Shown: piece after piece, positions 47,815 through 64,000 of the stretch
Position numbering within the stretch: position 1 is the first letter of the stretch
Layout of the letters: each line of letters opens with the position of its first letter
Assembly (NCBI GenBank): GCA_038503035.1
Contig: JAVSML010000032.1
Coordinates: forward strand, 1,145,486 to 1,209,485
From: Crocodylus rhombifer
Lineage: Eukaryota > Chordata > Crocodylia > Crocodylidae
DNA: 64,000 nt
Reading direction: 5' to 3'
Made by a program: the position numbers and the translations under genes
Notes under the pieces: model-generated
The model's input: the letters and a program-made list of their open reading frames with translations, nothing else
Database searches by the model: none
What the model was told of the DNA's origin: nothing

Positions 47815-48892
47815 CCGTGCATGTAGATGATGACATGGTCAGGTGGGAGGCAAATTGGCTTAGGGGTTGCATCTGGAGTGGTGATGAACGGGTTGATATT
47901 GACCTGGAAAGACATGGGCAGTGGAGTCCCTCAAGGATCAGTCCTTCGACCAGTGCTATTCAATGTCTTCATCAGTGACTTAGACAAGGGCATGGAGAGC
48001 ACCCTGTCCAAGTTTGCAGATGATACCAAATTATGGGGCAAAGTTAACACACCGGAAGCTTGGGAATGGATCTAGGCAGATCTGGACAGGTTGGAAAAAT
48101 GGGACAGAATGAAATAGGATGTGGATCTACAAAGACAAGTGCTGCACCTGGGCAAAAGAAACCACCAACAGACTTAACAGGCTGGGGGATGGCCATCTCA
48201 GCAGCGGAAAGGGATCTTGAAGTCATAGCAGACTCCAAGATAAACATGAGTCATCAATGTGACGAAGTGATCAACAAGGCTAACTGCACTTTATCATGCA
48301 TTAGCAGGTGCATGACAAACAGGTCCAGGGAGGTAATGCTTCCCCTTTATGCGGCACTGGTCAGGCCACAGTTGGAGTACTGTGTCCAGTCTTAGGCTCC
48401 ATACTTCAAAAGGGATGTGGAGAATCTTGAGAGGGTTCAGAGGAGGGGCACTTGTATGGTCAGAGGCTGGCAGGCAAAGCCCTGCGAGGAGAGACTGAGG
48501 GACCTAGATCTCTTCAGCCTTCACAAGAGAAGACTGAGAGGTGATCTTGTGGCTGCCTATAAATTAAACAGGGGAGGGCAGCAGGGAATAGGAGACGCTC
48601 CATTTACTAGGGCACCCCCTGGAGTAACTAGGAACAATGGCCACAAGTTGATCGAGAGCAGATTTAAGTTGGACATTAGAAAGAACTTCCTCAGAGTAAG
48701 GGTTGCCAGAATCTGGAATGAGCTTCCAAGGGAGGTGGTGCTCTCCCCTATCCTGGTGGTCTTTAAGGGAAGACTGGACAAGCACCTACCTGGGGTTGTC
48801 TGACCCCAGAGCTCTTTCCTGCCCAGAGTAGCGGGTCAGACTCGATGACCTACTGAGGTCCCTTCCAACCCCAATATCTATGAATCTATGAA
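47815..48892 (+). mobile_element. 5'-truncated CR1 LINE
   Basis: Starts within RT palm coding sequence ([13 protein letters not shown]) and continues [63 protein letters not shown] and RIWNELPREVVLSPIL. It finishes with the CR1 tail GGTCCCTTCCAACCCCAATA and two ATCTATGA octamers (48876-48891). Two or three frameshifts and an in-frame stop make it inactive, but it is less decayed than the tails at 3004 or 13030. Sense orientation is opposite to GALNT2. Confidence 0.92.
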
Positions 48893-49970
48893 CCCAAACT
48901 GCCCCAATACAAGACTCAGTAAAATCTTTGCCCTATTATTCACATAGCTTCTCATTAAGTTACAAAAATATTAAAAGCCTGATTAAACAAAAAAGCACCC
49001 CCCCCTCCCACCCATCATTCCTTGACAATTGCAACACTACAGAATAGACAGAATAAGCAAGCAAAAAGGGGACAGGGGAAAAAAAAGAGGTTTTTTAAAG
49101 CTCCACCCACAAATTTCCAGAAAGAATTTGGGTTCCTTGTTAGCTGGGCTCAGATCACCCCGCTGGGCTTCTTGGCCATGTTCCTTCTTGGGGTAGTGGA
49201 AGAATTAGCATCAGCACCTCCCTCAAACTCCACCAACTCCAGGTACCAAAAAAGATGCATCAATAGAATATATTGGTATATAGGACATGTGCAAAATAGT
49301 TCACATCTTGGTTCACTGAGCATTCTCTTTCTCCATCCCCCACTTCCCAGCACAACCATGACAGCAATAAGGAAAGGTGGCAGCTTGGGAAAAGTACCGG
49401 TACACTTTACTATTATATGCAAGCTTCATCTATAACACTTCATTAAATAAATTAAGGGGTCCACACTCAACACATTTTAAGAATCCAATTCTTACTTTAA
49501 ATCTGCACCTCTATCCTATTTAGGCCAGGTAGTGCACTTAAAACATCCTTTCTTTCTAAGCTACCACTTCCTCTATACTTTTCAAAACTCTATACTTGCT
49601 CAGAAGCTACCAAACAGTAGCAATGAGCATTTCTCCAATCACTTCAGGCTTGAGATTTTATCTTTTGGTACCTTATGCTCACAACAAGGTCACCAACCTC
49701 ACCATCCTACAAAAGCGACAGCACTTTAGACAACATATCTGGGTCTGTTAGGCAGTTTATTCTATTGGATGAGTAAACAGATTATCAACCAGAGTCCACC
49801 CTCCATGTTCAAGTGAGAATCTCCCTATGGCCTACACAGCATACATATACAATTGTTTATTAGCACATACACTCTTAACAGACTAAAGAGAACCCTTAAT
49901 CAGATGCGAAAAGGAAAGGGATACGCAGAGGTAGGCAACTTATAGGTTTGATAACATTTTCCACCATAGA

Positions 49971-50040
49971 GTTCATAGATTTCATAGACATTAGGTCTGG
50001 AAGGGACCTCACAAAATCATCAGGTTCATTTTGTTCTCTT
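49971..50040 (-). mobile_element. CR1 3'-tail fragment
   Basis: GTTCATAGATTTCATAGACA followed by TTAGGTCTGGAAGGGACCTC is the reversed CR1 3' end, with two CATAGA octamer remnants. Heavily 5'-truncated. Confidence 0.75.
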
Positions 50041-52623
50041 CCCTTTAAACATTTCACATTTTAATTTGTGCTCAGAAGCAGCTGGTAACTTAAATCTAGC
50101 CACAAGAAAGCAGACTTTGGGCTGCTGCATTTTCTCTATTAAAAATCAAAGCCTCTGCATACCAATATAATGAGTACATGTTATCCTAGTGGCAATTTTC
50201 TTTAAAGCAAAGCTCAGTCTTAACACTTTCAGTGAAAGTCAGTGAAAACCCCTCCTAAAAACTCTGCAATCTCTGACCCCACAAAGTTGTACCAGAAAGC
50301 TTTCAGGCCAGCCCCAGATGGATTAGTTACTACTTTAAAAGACCATATGTTTAGTATTACCAGCATTGCCTCAATGTTTTCAGTAAGTACTGAAAAAAGA
50401 ATTAAAATTTGTCATCAACTTCTGGGGCTATTTTGTTTATAGAATAAAGTCAGGCATAGCTGAACTAAAATTATCCTTAAAAATATTCAAAATGAAGCAC
50501 AAAAAGCACTTAAATTAAGCCAAAATCTAGTTTTGCTGCATCTGCTGCAAAAAGTTGAAAAAAGGAATGGATATGGCACCATAACAATAGTTTCAAGGGT
50601 TGAAAGATTTTTTTCAAGCAGGCTGAAGATATGCAAAGATGAATTACCTCAGAGCTTACTCTCAAAAGCGATATATCATAACAGATCAAACTCCCCAGGG
50701 TCTGTGCTCCTGTCTATCAAAGCGAGGCAACAGCACCAGGCTTGATATTTTAAGAGCTACTGATTCTAGAGGGATTTTTGGACCAGCCCTTTAAGGAATG
50801 TAGGCAACCACAGTGCTTTGCCATTTTCTTTCAAAGCAGTGGATGAAATAATTTCCACATGTATAGTTTAAAACTGATAGCCTCTATCCCAGGAGGACAG
50901 AAAGTAATGGCTAGACAGTGTAGAAAACTCTCTCCAGAAAACAACAATTCCTGTTCAGTACAAGGAATATTGCTTTGGTACATTAAAACAGAAACCTTGG
51001 CAGGGCAGGGAAGGAAAGGAAAAAGAAAAATAATATTCATTCTCATTTTATGTGAAGAAATCAAGGCTGAGTTTAAATTAAGTCACTTGGAACAATTAAA
51101 TAGTTGTTCCGAGTGACTTAATGAATCATTGACAGAGCTGGGGACAAAAGCTATGTTTATCCATCTTCCCATCTATTTTCCTACCACTCCACAAAAATAA
51201 AAATTCATATCAGATGGATCCATTCTTAGTGACTAAAAAAGATTAGAAAAGTCTGTGTTGCAATTAGAGGTTAAGTGGTATAAGGAAGATGGAGAACTTG
51301 AATTTAAGACATATTTCTCTACACAAAATAAATAAAAATGGAAAACAGACCATCCCAAACTGAAGCAAATAAAGGAACAAATTTTCTCTCCCAACACACC
51401 AAAGAAAATTAAGAACATCTGTTTCCAGATTTCTTTCAAGTGGAACAGTAGATGACACCTACTCCATCCTGCTCCTTTCAGTAGCAAAGACTGAGAACCA
51501 GCCTCAACTGTAGAAGAGAATAAGGCAGAAAGAAAAAAAAAAAAAAAGCATCTAGGCAGTGTACTTCACTTTATGCCCCCTACAGTATCTTCAGCAAAAG
51601 CTTACACATTTGAAACATTATCCAGAGCAATTTTAACTTCTGCTTCCCTCTCCAAATTCTTCTCGAGGTTATTTGGTTAGCCTCTCTAGTGCATTCGATG
51701 GAAATACTAGTTGGGGAGTACTAGAATACAGGCTTTGGAGAGATGTAACTTAACATTTTTAAAAGGGGAAGGGGAATAGCTTCTCAGGTGAGGCATCAGC
51801 TGGTACAATGTAAATGTTACTTCTGCATGCGCTTATTGGAATATGAGGGAGATAAAGCACATTTTAACCCCGAATGAAACCATATTGAAAAGAAGTTACA
51901 ATAATTTTGCTACACTTTCATTCTATAGGAGCACTTGTTATACTATAACAAACTATGCCACTATTAGTCAATGTTGATACAACTGTTATGTCTGTATTCC
52001 CTCAGTATGAATGCAGTTTGGATATATAAGAGCCAATCCACATCCCAAACTGCCTGGAAGCTCTCTTATGAGAAACTTTGGAGCAGCGGCAATTTGGTTA
52101 ATAAAAGGTCAGGATCAGAAGATAACCACAGCAGGACACAGGAAGAGATTTCCTCATTCAGGGGCAGAAGGAGTTGGGGGAAGAAGGACAAACTGTGTCC
52201 TGTTATGGATCTATGAAAATCATCCAGTGTCATTAGAAATGTCAAGTTCCTCAGGCTGACATGCTTCTATCATACCCAGTCTCAGTCCTGTCAAGACTAG
52301 TTTGGGGCTCTTATCTTACAGGATGAGCATTTTCAGACAGATCAGAAAACATGCCTCATGTTTGGGTGTGTGAGAAACAGACAAGTGCCATATCTACTCT
52401 TCTATTGGACCAAGAGTACTGGTTAAATAGCCAACACTCACTAGTACCAAATCCTGAACCTCAAAGAATACCTGTTACTCCTAAAACGCTTAGCTACATC
52501 AAGACTCATTCTGTCCCGGACAAGCACGCCAAAGCTGTAAATCCAAACACGTGGAGTATTCAACATGTATTTAATAAAACACTAGATTCAAGTTTAAATC
52601 TTGGCTCTTGTTTTGATCTACTG

Positions 52624-53153
52624 GGTGCATCTACACAAGATGGTTTATTGTGCAGCAGACCAATTTGCTGTGCAGTAAAACATCAGCATCTATGCATGCA
52701 CAGCAATTATAGTGCATAGTAGACCTAAGACTTACAAAAAACTAGAACTCTTGGTTCCAAAATGATACTTTTTAATCAAACCACCTGGGAAATCACAAGA
52801 AAACTGTCCTTTTCTGCAAGCTTTCAGGATCAAAGCTCCTTCATCAGGCTCTGGGAAAACTATAGATGGTACAAGATGGTAAAAAGCCTCATGGGTAGGA
52901 AATAAACTTCATTTTTGCACAGAGGGAGCTGAAGATGGAAGTGTGTCTCCCTCTGGGTCCAACACTCCTGAGTGCATAGTAGATTAATTTACTGTGCTGC
53001 CAGATTGCTGGATGCCAGTTGCATCTTACAGAGCTGAGTAGTAAATTACTGCACTTAAATGCATGTGTAGATGGTGACGTCAGGATTAGTTTTCTCAGGC
53101 TCAATTTGAGCTGAGGTATATTCAGTTGTATTAACTGCACGTGTAGATGCACC
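52624..53153. mobile_element. Palindromic MITE, copy split by a later insertion
   Basis: Starts GGTGCATCTACAC and ends GTGTAGATGCACC (perfect 13-bp inverted repeats), flanked by TACTG on both sides (52619-52623 and 53154-53158). The 530-bp span includes a 260-bp interruption (insert plus one copy of its duplicated target). Without it the element is about 270 bp, close to the 252 bp of the copy at 16524. The interior has GTGCAG/ACTGCAC-type palindromes and lacks coding capacity. It lies in the large GALNT2 intron. Confidence 0.8.
52724..52970 (-). mobile_element. Penelope-like fragment nested in the MITE, with 13-bp target duplication
   Basis: Flanked by perfect direct repeats AGTGCATAGTAGA at 52711-52723 and 52971-52983. 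On the - strand it reads AGAGCCTGATGAAGGAGCTT, then GATCCTGAAAGCTTGCAG and GGTGGTTTGATTAAAAAGTA, the same type of tail as the element at 46200-46590. The insertion is younger than the MITE. Confidence 0.7.
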
Positions 53154-55029
53154 TACTGATATTAGAGTAATAAGGAGGTGCAGTAAACTTTCTCAATCCT
53201 TTTAAGTTAAAATAAGTCTCCACTGGGAGACTGAAACAATAAAAAACAGCTGGACCAGGTTCAATGACATAGAAATCTTGCTCAGACTAAGTTTATCAAC
53301 TTGCTCCCTACATTGCCCGACATGCTCTTCTGCTGCAACAGGGAGTAAGGTCTTAATCTTCAGGGACTACAGGGACTAATGGGTGACATATCAAAACAAA
53401 AATCCTGTTCTCCTCTCCGGAGAAACAGATGAAATAAAATAGTTGTAAGTGGGATGTATGAAGGAGTCCATTTATGTTTCTGTGAGATATATTCTGGGGC
53501 ATGATACATGTGAGAAACCAGTATTCCAGAAAAAAAAAAAAAAATAGGCATCCTGTTTTGGAAAGTCCCACGAAGGAAAAAAGATCTTATCTAAACAGTC
53601 TGGGGTTACTGGCTCCAGCTCCACATGATAGCTCTGGCTATGGACTGGCCCTGCATGCCAAACCATTTCATTGCTCAGGACCATGTCATCTCGTCAGAAG
53701 GTTCCCCAGGGGTCTGTAGATTTGGCAGCAGGGAAGGACAGGGTTAGTTGCTGGGGCTCCCAGAGCTGCAACAACTAATGCTGTCACCGCTCCCCCACTG
53801 CCTAATTTCTGAACCCCCTAGGAATCCTTATTTCTTGCACATAATGCACATCCTACGCTGCTGAGAGATGAGAAAAAAAAACAAACTACCAGTGGCTTCC
53901 TGGAAGAGGCATTGCATTAGTTTGACCTGGCCCCCCAGATGCTGTATAGATCGAGTGCTGCGGAGGGGCTTTTCAGCAGTTTTATCTAAAGCAGATTCAA
54001 GTGCCTGAACTATACAGATGTTGGGTGAGCAAGGACAAACACAGAATCCCTCTTCTGGGCATGAGCTGTGCTTGGTGTGGGGGCATGCTGAGCTTAAAGT
54101 AAAGTGCTGTTTACTCTTCCCCCCCATGTCTGTAAACAGCCCTAATTTCCCCAAGTTGATTTAGGGGAAAATGTGCATGTTTTGTGAGAGAAATAAATCT
54201 ACTAGGTTTTTTTTTTTAATCTTGATCTGATTTTAGGATTTGAATCCTCCTTACACTTTCATTTAGAGGTACTGTATCAGAGATAATTTTATAATTAATT
54301 CACTGTCAGTTTTGTTATACAATGGAACAGAAAACCGACTGATTAGTAAATTAGCTACATTTCCTGTTAATTTTGTTTATATTTGTTTTCAAATATAGTT
54401 TGATATTATCTGTGAACAAAAACCAGCAAAAGAAACCAGAAGAAAAAGCATACAAGGACTTGGTTAATGATGTCTATCACAAGTTACAACTGTGTAATTA
54501 AATACTTTGCAGTAATTAACATTCCCATTTACCGCTTTGACATATTTGCAATTAATTTTAAAAGCATGACGGAGAATTTATTGAAACAACATCTTAACTG
54601 TTAAAAAAATAGGAGATGGCATTTTATCACTGACATTGCCTAAAAAGAAAATATTTGGGATTTCAAGATATCTAAGATACAGTCATGCACTGGGAAGAAC
54701 AGAGCCCCATGTGAAATAGGTATATTTGACTTCATCTGTTATACAATCTGATAACAGGAAAGTCTAGTCAAGTCAATTATTCTGTTTGGACATGCCCCCA
54801 TCAGAAAGAAATTTTGATGAAATAAACAACCTTTGGTTGGGAAAAGAGTAGGCTTTAGCATACAAATGACTTTGTGAAAGATGGAGTGGATGACCTGCCA
54901 TGTCTGCCCTCTGAGTCTAAAACATAAAATACCATGTTACTATCTGAAGCAGAGATTATTTATTATGCCAATCTATGGGAAGAGGAAAGAAGCAAACATG
55001 AAATATGTATTGATGTTGGCTTTAAGTTA

Positions 55030-58238
<3,209 letters not shown>

Positions 58239-58322
58239 CTTAACTCAGGATAGACATTTTCAAGATACCATTTGAAGGGTTTGCAGCTAAGTCTCTTCCT
58301 CAACTCCATTCGGCTTTGAATG
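58239..58322 (-). CDS. GALNT2: GALNT2 coding exon
   Basis: An 84-nt exon with one leading base (completing AAC, Asn) and two trailing bases (AG of an arginine). The 27 full codons encode [20 protein letters not shown] then ENVYPEL. This is the linker region after the catalytic domain, residues 411-437 by human numbering, leading to the lectin domain. The acceptor is TTTTTTTAG and the donor GTGAG on the - strand. The phase matches both neighbours exactly. Exon 13 if the human layout holds. Confidence 0.96.
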
Positions 58323-58672
<350 letters not shown>

Positions 58673-61060
58673 TCATGCCATTTATTCTATGCTTAAATTA
58701 CCCACCATTACACCACATGGTTTCCTATCATAGGCTCAACAAATTTCCACGTTAGGAAAAAAAAAAAGTGTACAGGCTTAAAAAAAAGAACAAAAATCTA
58801 AGGTGGTGTGCCTGCAAGATGTTTTGAGATAAATTTTTGTGCCTTCTCTACATGAACAGCTGATCCAGGCTTTTATTTAGAAAGACACAAATTTTAATAC
58901 ACTATTTTTAGTGCCCTTTCTAATAAAATAAATTTTATTACTTTATAAGTGGTTTTTGACTCAGTATTTTAACCTGGAGAAATATTCAACGTCTCAATAG
59001 CAGACAATATTTGAAAATGTGCCTTTAACTTTGCAGTAGCTTTCAATGAAAGCAGTAGCTTTTCACAAGAAACTAAACTCACTAACTTGAAAAGAATGCA
59101 TTTTTCAATCTTCTTTCTGAACCTACCAATGCAACAACAAGAGCACTATGTAGATATAATACAAAACACTTGAAAATAGTGACACATTTAGGTTTATGAC
59201 CTAGTAGACTTTGTTGCAGTGGAGACGACGGATAAATTGTCCAACCTTCAGCTTGTGTTTCTGCTACTTCTGAAACACTGTCTAAAATTCATACTTGGTG
59301 AACTGCTGCACTAAACAGAAAATTTCTTGAAGTGTGTTTTTTGACGTTTTTATTTTTACATAACAGGAACCTTTAAATCCATTCTAAACTGCAGTAGCAC
59401 TACAATTTATCATTTTGTAGGTCTCTTTTCTTATTAAAAAAAGTGTTTATACTTTTTATATAAAGCACATGCACCATATTTAAAAACGTGTGCATGTGAG
59501 AGAAATAATCTGTTTAATAATAACTGATTAAAGCATAACATTGCTTCTTGTGACTGTATTCAAGATACATACATCAATTAGTTGTTTATTATTAAACAGT
59601 CTTGCACAGGACCGTGTTACCTGATTAGAAGTTATCAGCAGGACACCTTCAGTATGGTACAAACACTTACACAGAGGCAATACCCTTGTAGTAAATACTG
59701 CAGACCTAAGTGATTAATATCATGTATACGACTTCTTCCCTTATCTTCCTCCCGCTAATCGATTACCTCCCTAGACTTATTTTAACATTCCAGAGTGCTA
59801 GGTAGATTCCAACAGCTTCTTTAAAGTCAACCTAGCAAAGAAATATTTCCTCTTGGCATAAACTACTACTTTTTGGTACCTTTTACACCTATTTTTAGTG
59901 TCCAGCTACTCCAATACAGCCAGAACCCTTAATTTTTATTGAATTGCTTTAATTAACATAGTCCATCCAAAAACAATTCTAGTGAATTGTAAAGGACTCT
60001 CATGGCATTTCAGTTCAAAGGGCAATGACAAAGAACAGGTGTGGAGAAAGCTAGACCAGAAGCAACACTGGATTAAAAAGCTTCAACAAACTTAAAAAAA
60101 AAAAATCACTAAAGCTTGAACAAAAATGGTGAAGGTTTGTTTTTGTTTCCTTTTCCCCACCTCACATTATATGATCCAAAAGGATTCTGCAATAAGAATG
60201 CAGTTTCCCCCATCATATGCTAATGTGATGCATCACATTTAACACGGACAAATATCATCGTCCTGTTTTGAAATTCTGAATCCTGTATTTATTCAAAACT
60301 GACTGGAGGAAGGATCAACTTGGCATCAGGCTGAAAACAGAAATTTGTATAAATATGAAAAAGCCCCCACACAAATGTATATTATGTAACCCTTTTTATG
60401 ACATTCTGTGAAAGTCATTTCATATGTCTAAATAATATACTTAAATAAACAGATCCTCTCACCTCCTCCCACAACTGCAATATAAGTACTAGAATAAGGT
60501 GTCTTAATTATCAATTTTTGTTTTTTCACGTGCCAAGTTTTTCCATGGCAATCTAAAATTCAAAACTCAAAGGCAGGGAACCAGCTAACAAAAGAAAAAA
60601 ATATCTTGTAGAACTATTAAGAGAAATAAGACCTACAATTTATTTGACCAGGTAAACCCATTCACTAGCACAAGCAGAATCAGTATAACCCCAAAGAAAT
60701 TTGCAACATTAGAGTTCTTGACATAGTAGGTAATACTTAACAAAACTACCTGGTTTGAAGAGCACATGACTGTGCTTTAAGTAAGCTGTGCTTAATATAA
60801 TTTGTTTAAACTCCAGACTTCCTTCAGCACAGGCAGCTATTTTATTTGGTTTGCATCTGACACCTTGTAAGTCCCATAAATTAGGACTCTGATGCTTCAC
60901 TGACTTGCGAGTACTTGGAAGAATTCCCAAATACTGAATATTTGTTATACTGAAAAGCACATGGCACCTCTGACAATACCTCCTCAAATATTTCTTTTAC
61001 TCCCAGGCACTTACACACATGCAAGGAAATCCAGTGTGTCACAGCAGACTCAATCAAATT

Positions 61061-61313
61061 GAGGCTGCTGGGGCACGTAAACTGACATGCTCTGGCAGCC
61101 TTGCCCATCACATGCATCAGCAGCACACCATGCCTCCGCACTGAGAAAACAGCAGCAGTGCACTCTGAACTAAAACACGTTTAGTTCAAAGTGTACTAAC
61201 GCCATTTTCTCAGCACAGAGGTGCTCTGTGCCACTGATGCACGTGCTCCTGACAGTGCCAGGCTCTTTTAATTAGCATAGTTCACTAATTAAAAAAATGC
61301 CTGGTGCTGCCTC
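61061..61313. repeat. Long imperfect foldback centred near 61177
   Basis: The centre is GAACTAAA-ACACG-TTTAGTTC (61167-61187 region). Moving outward, both arms continue to pair: CACTGAGAAAA with TTTTCTCAGCA, ACATGCATCAGCAG with CCACTGATGCACGTG, and GAGGCTGC (61061) with GCTGCCTC (to 61313), with gaps. A second small stem TTTTAATTAG/CTAATTAAAA lies in the right arm. This looks like a foldback-type DNA element; no target duplication was found. Confidence 0.65.
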
Positions 61314-61334
61314 GGCAACACATGTAAAAATGAC

Positions 61335-61475
61335 CTTACAAGTCAAAGCACTACATAGGCATCAAACCTCTTTATGAATGTGGATAGGAATCACTACCAC
61401 CATTCTACAGAAAGAAGACAGAAAAAGCCAAGGTCACACAGTTAATCAGCAGCAGAGCTGTAATATCTGATCTAC
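61335..61475 (+). repeat. MIR-like SINE fragment
   Basis: CATTCTACAGAAAGAAGACA, then AGCCAAGGTCACACAGTTAA and CAGCAGCAGAGCTGTAATAT correspond to the MIR-type tail 'TTTTACAGATGAGGAAACTGAGG ... CAAGGTCACACAGC ... GGCAGAGCTGGG'. Confidence 0.6.
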
Positions 61476-61618
61476 TGAAACATAAGGTCTCCCTTAAAAA
61501 TATAAAAGTATTTTTTCCTAAACTGTAGCATTAGGAAGGAAATTTGATATAGCAGATGCACACAAAAAAAGTGAATGCCTTCCTGTACACTAGATTCCAA
61601 TGGGTGTTATTCAGTGTG

Positions 61619-61793
61619 CCAGCATGTCTATATGTGCATTAATGTGCCATAGATACTGCACGTTACGTTTAGTACCTGTAATAACAGGTCCTAAATGCAA
61701 TGCAATGTACACTAATTGGAGCTACTGTGGAGTAACACCAGAGCATGCTTTTTTGTGATGCTAATGCATTTAGTGTCTTGTATAGACATGTCC
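61619..61793. mobile_element. Diverged copy of the palindromic MITE family
   Basis: The interior GTTTAGTACCTGTAATAACA, ACACTAATTGGAGCTACTG and GTGATGCTAATGCA aligns with the 16524 copy (GTTTAGTACCTGCAGTTATA, GTAATTGGCACTACTG, GGTGATGCTAATGCA). The ends are altered (CATGTCTATA against TATAGACATG). Target duplication not clear. Confidence 0.6.
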
Positions 61794-62329
61794 AGTCTGA
61801 ACTTAAGAATCTGAGCCTACGTGTTGACATAATTTCAAGTACTTGTTCAACACAAAAGCAAAGCAGGGAATATACAAATAGGCAAAAATATTTGTTTTGA
61901 GGGTTCTCAATGATCAACAAAATTTCAGGAAAATGCAACTTTTAAAAACAGTATTGGAAAAAGTCCAAAAATAGACAGTTGATAAAATCTTTCAAAAGAT
62001 GAACAAAGTTTTCAATTTTTCCCCTGAAGCCACCAAAGCCTTTCTTCCCTTTTCCTCCTTTCCCAGATTTTCTCCTTGTTGATAAAAACGAAACAAATTC
62101 CCTCCTCTTAATAAAAACGTTTATTATGAAGCTTCCCTGGCCCAAACTGTATTTTCTTCAGTTGTGAAAGTTATTTATCTTGTAATTGTTTGGGTTTTTT
62201 AAACATTTGAAAAAAGATGCAGGTATTACTAGTGAAAGGGCCTGCAAGTATAATGAAGTTACTGCCATCTGCTGATCATCTGAAGAAATCCAAAGTCCCA
62301 TATTTCAGCCAAGAATAGACAGAAAGTTA

Positions 62330-64000
<1,671 letters not shown>

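Overview
The window is vertebrate nuclear DNA, most likely from a sauropsid and probably a crocodilian. The evidence is split coding exons with GT/AG borders in long AT-rich introns, many CR1 LINE copies of several ages, Penelope-like fragments, hAT-type miniature elements, and no Alu or L1. The species assignment is inference. There is nothing prokaryotic: no operons, no CRISPR array.

Two conserved genes can be supported, and they converge. On the + strand, the last two coding exons of PGBD5 (a domesticated piggyBac transposase) lie at 3412-3517 and 7057-7252. On the - strand, the last six coding exons of GALNT2 (polypeptide N-acetylgalactosaminyltransferase 2) run from 62457 down to the stop codon at 40511. 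They encode the end of the catalytic domain, including the Mn-ligand histidine and flexible loop, and the complete ricin-type lectin domain. All splice phases join correctly, and the residue count agrees with the 571-aa human protein without indels. The tail-to-tail PGBD5/GALNT2 order matches the human 1q42 arrangement as I know it. About 33 kb separates the two stop codons.

Layout: 1-7252, 3' end of PGBD5. 7253 to about 37600, intergenic repeat-rich DNA: tRNA-like and MIR-like SINEs, CR1 fragments, a palindromic MITE at 16524-16775, hAT MITEs at 21076-21261 and 22081-22305, a three-unit tandem repeat at 24826-25250, a nested CR1 pair at 29440-35450, and a Tigger1-like MITE at 35752-36101. 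About 37590-40510, probable GALNT2 3' UTR. 40511-64000, GALNT2 exons and introns, with a third CR1, Penelope-like pieces, a MITE split by a later insertion, and foldback elements.

Most interesting signals: (1) a palindromic MITE family with TIR GGTGCATCTACAYG and 5-bp target duplications, one copy holding a microRNA-like hairpin and another interrupted by an element with a perfect 13-bp duplication; (2) a CpG-rich, TA-flanked Tigger1-like MITE in what looks like a sauropsid genome; (3) an old CR1 with an ORF1 esterase piece, split by a younger CR1 in the opposite orientation; (4) long foldbacks in GALNT2 introns and a (CT/CA) tract just upstream of a GALNT2 acceptor. I saw no wholly new protein-coding system.
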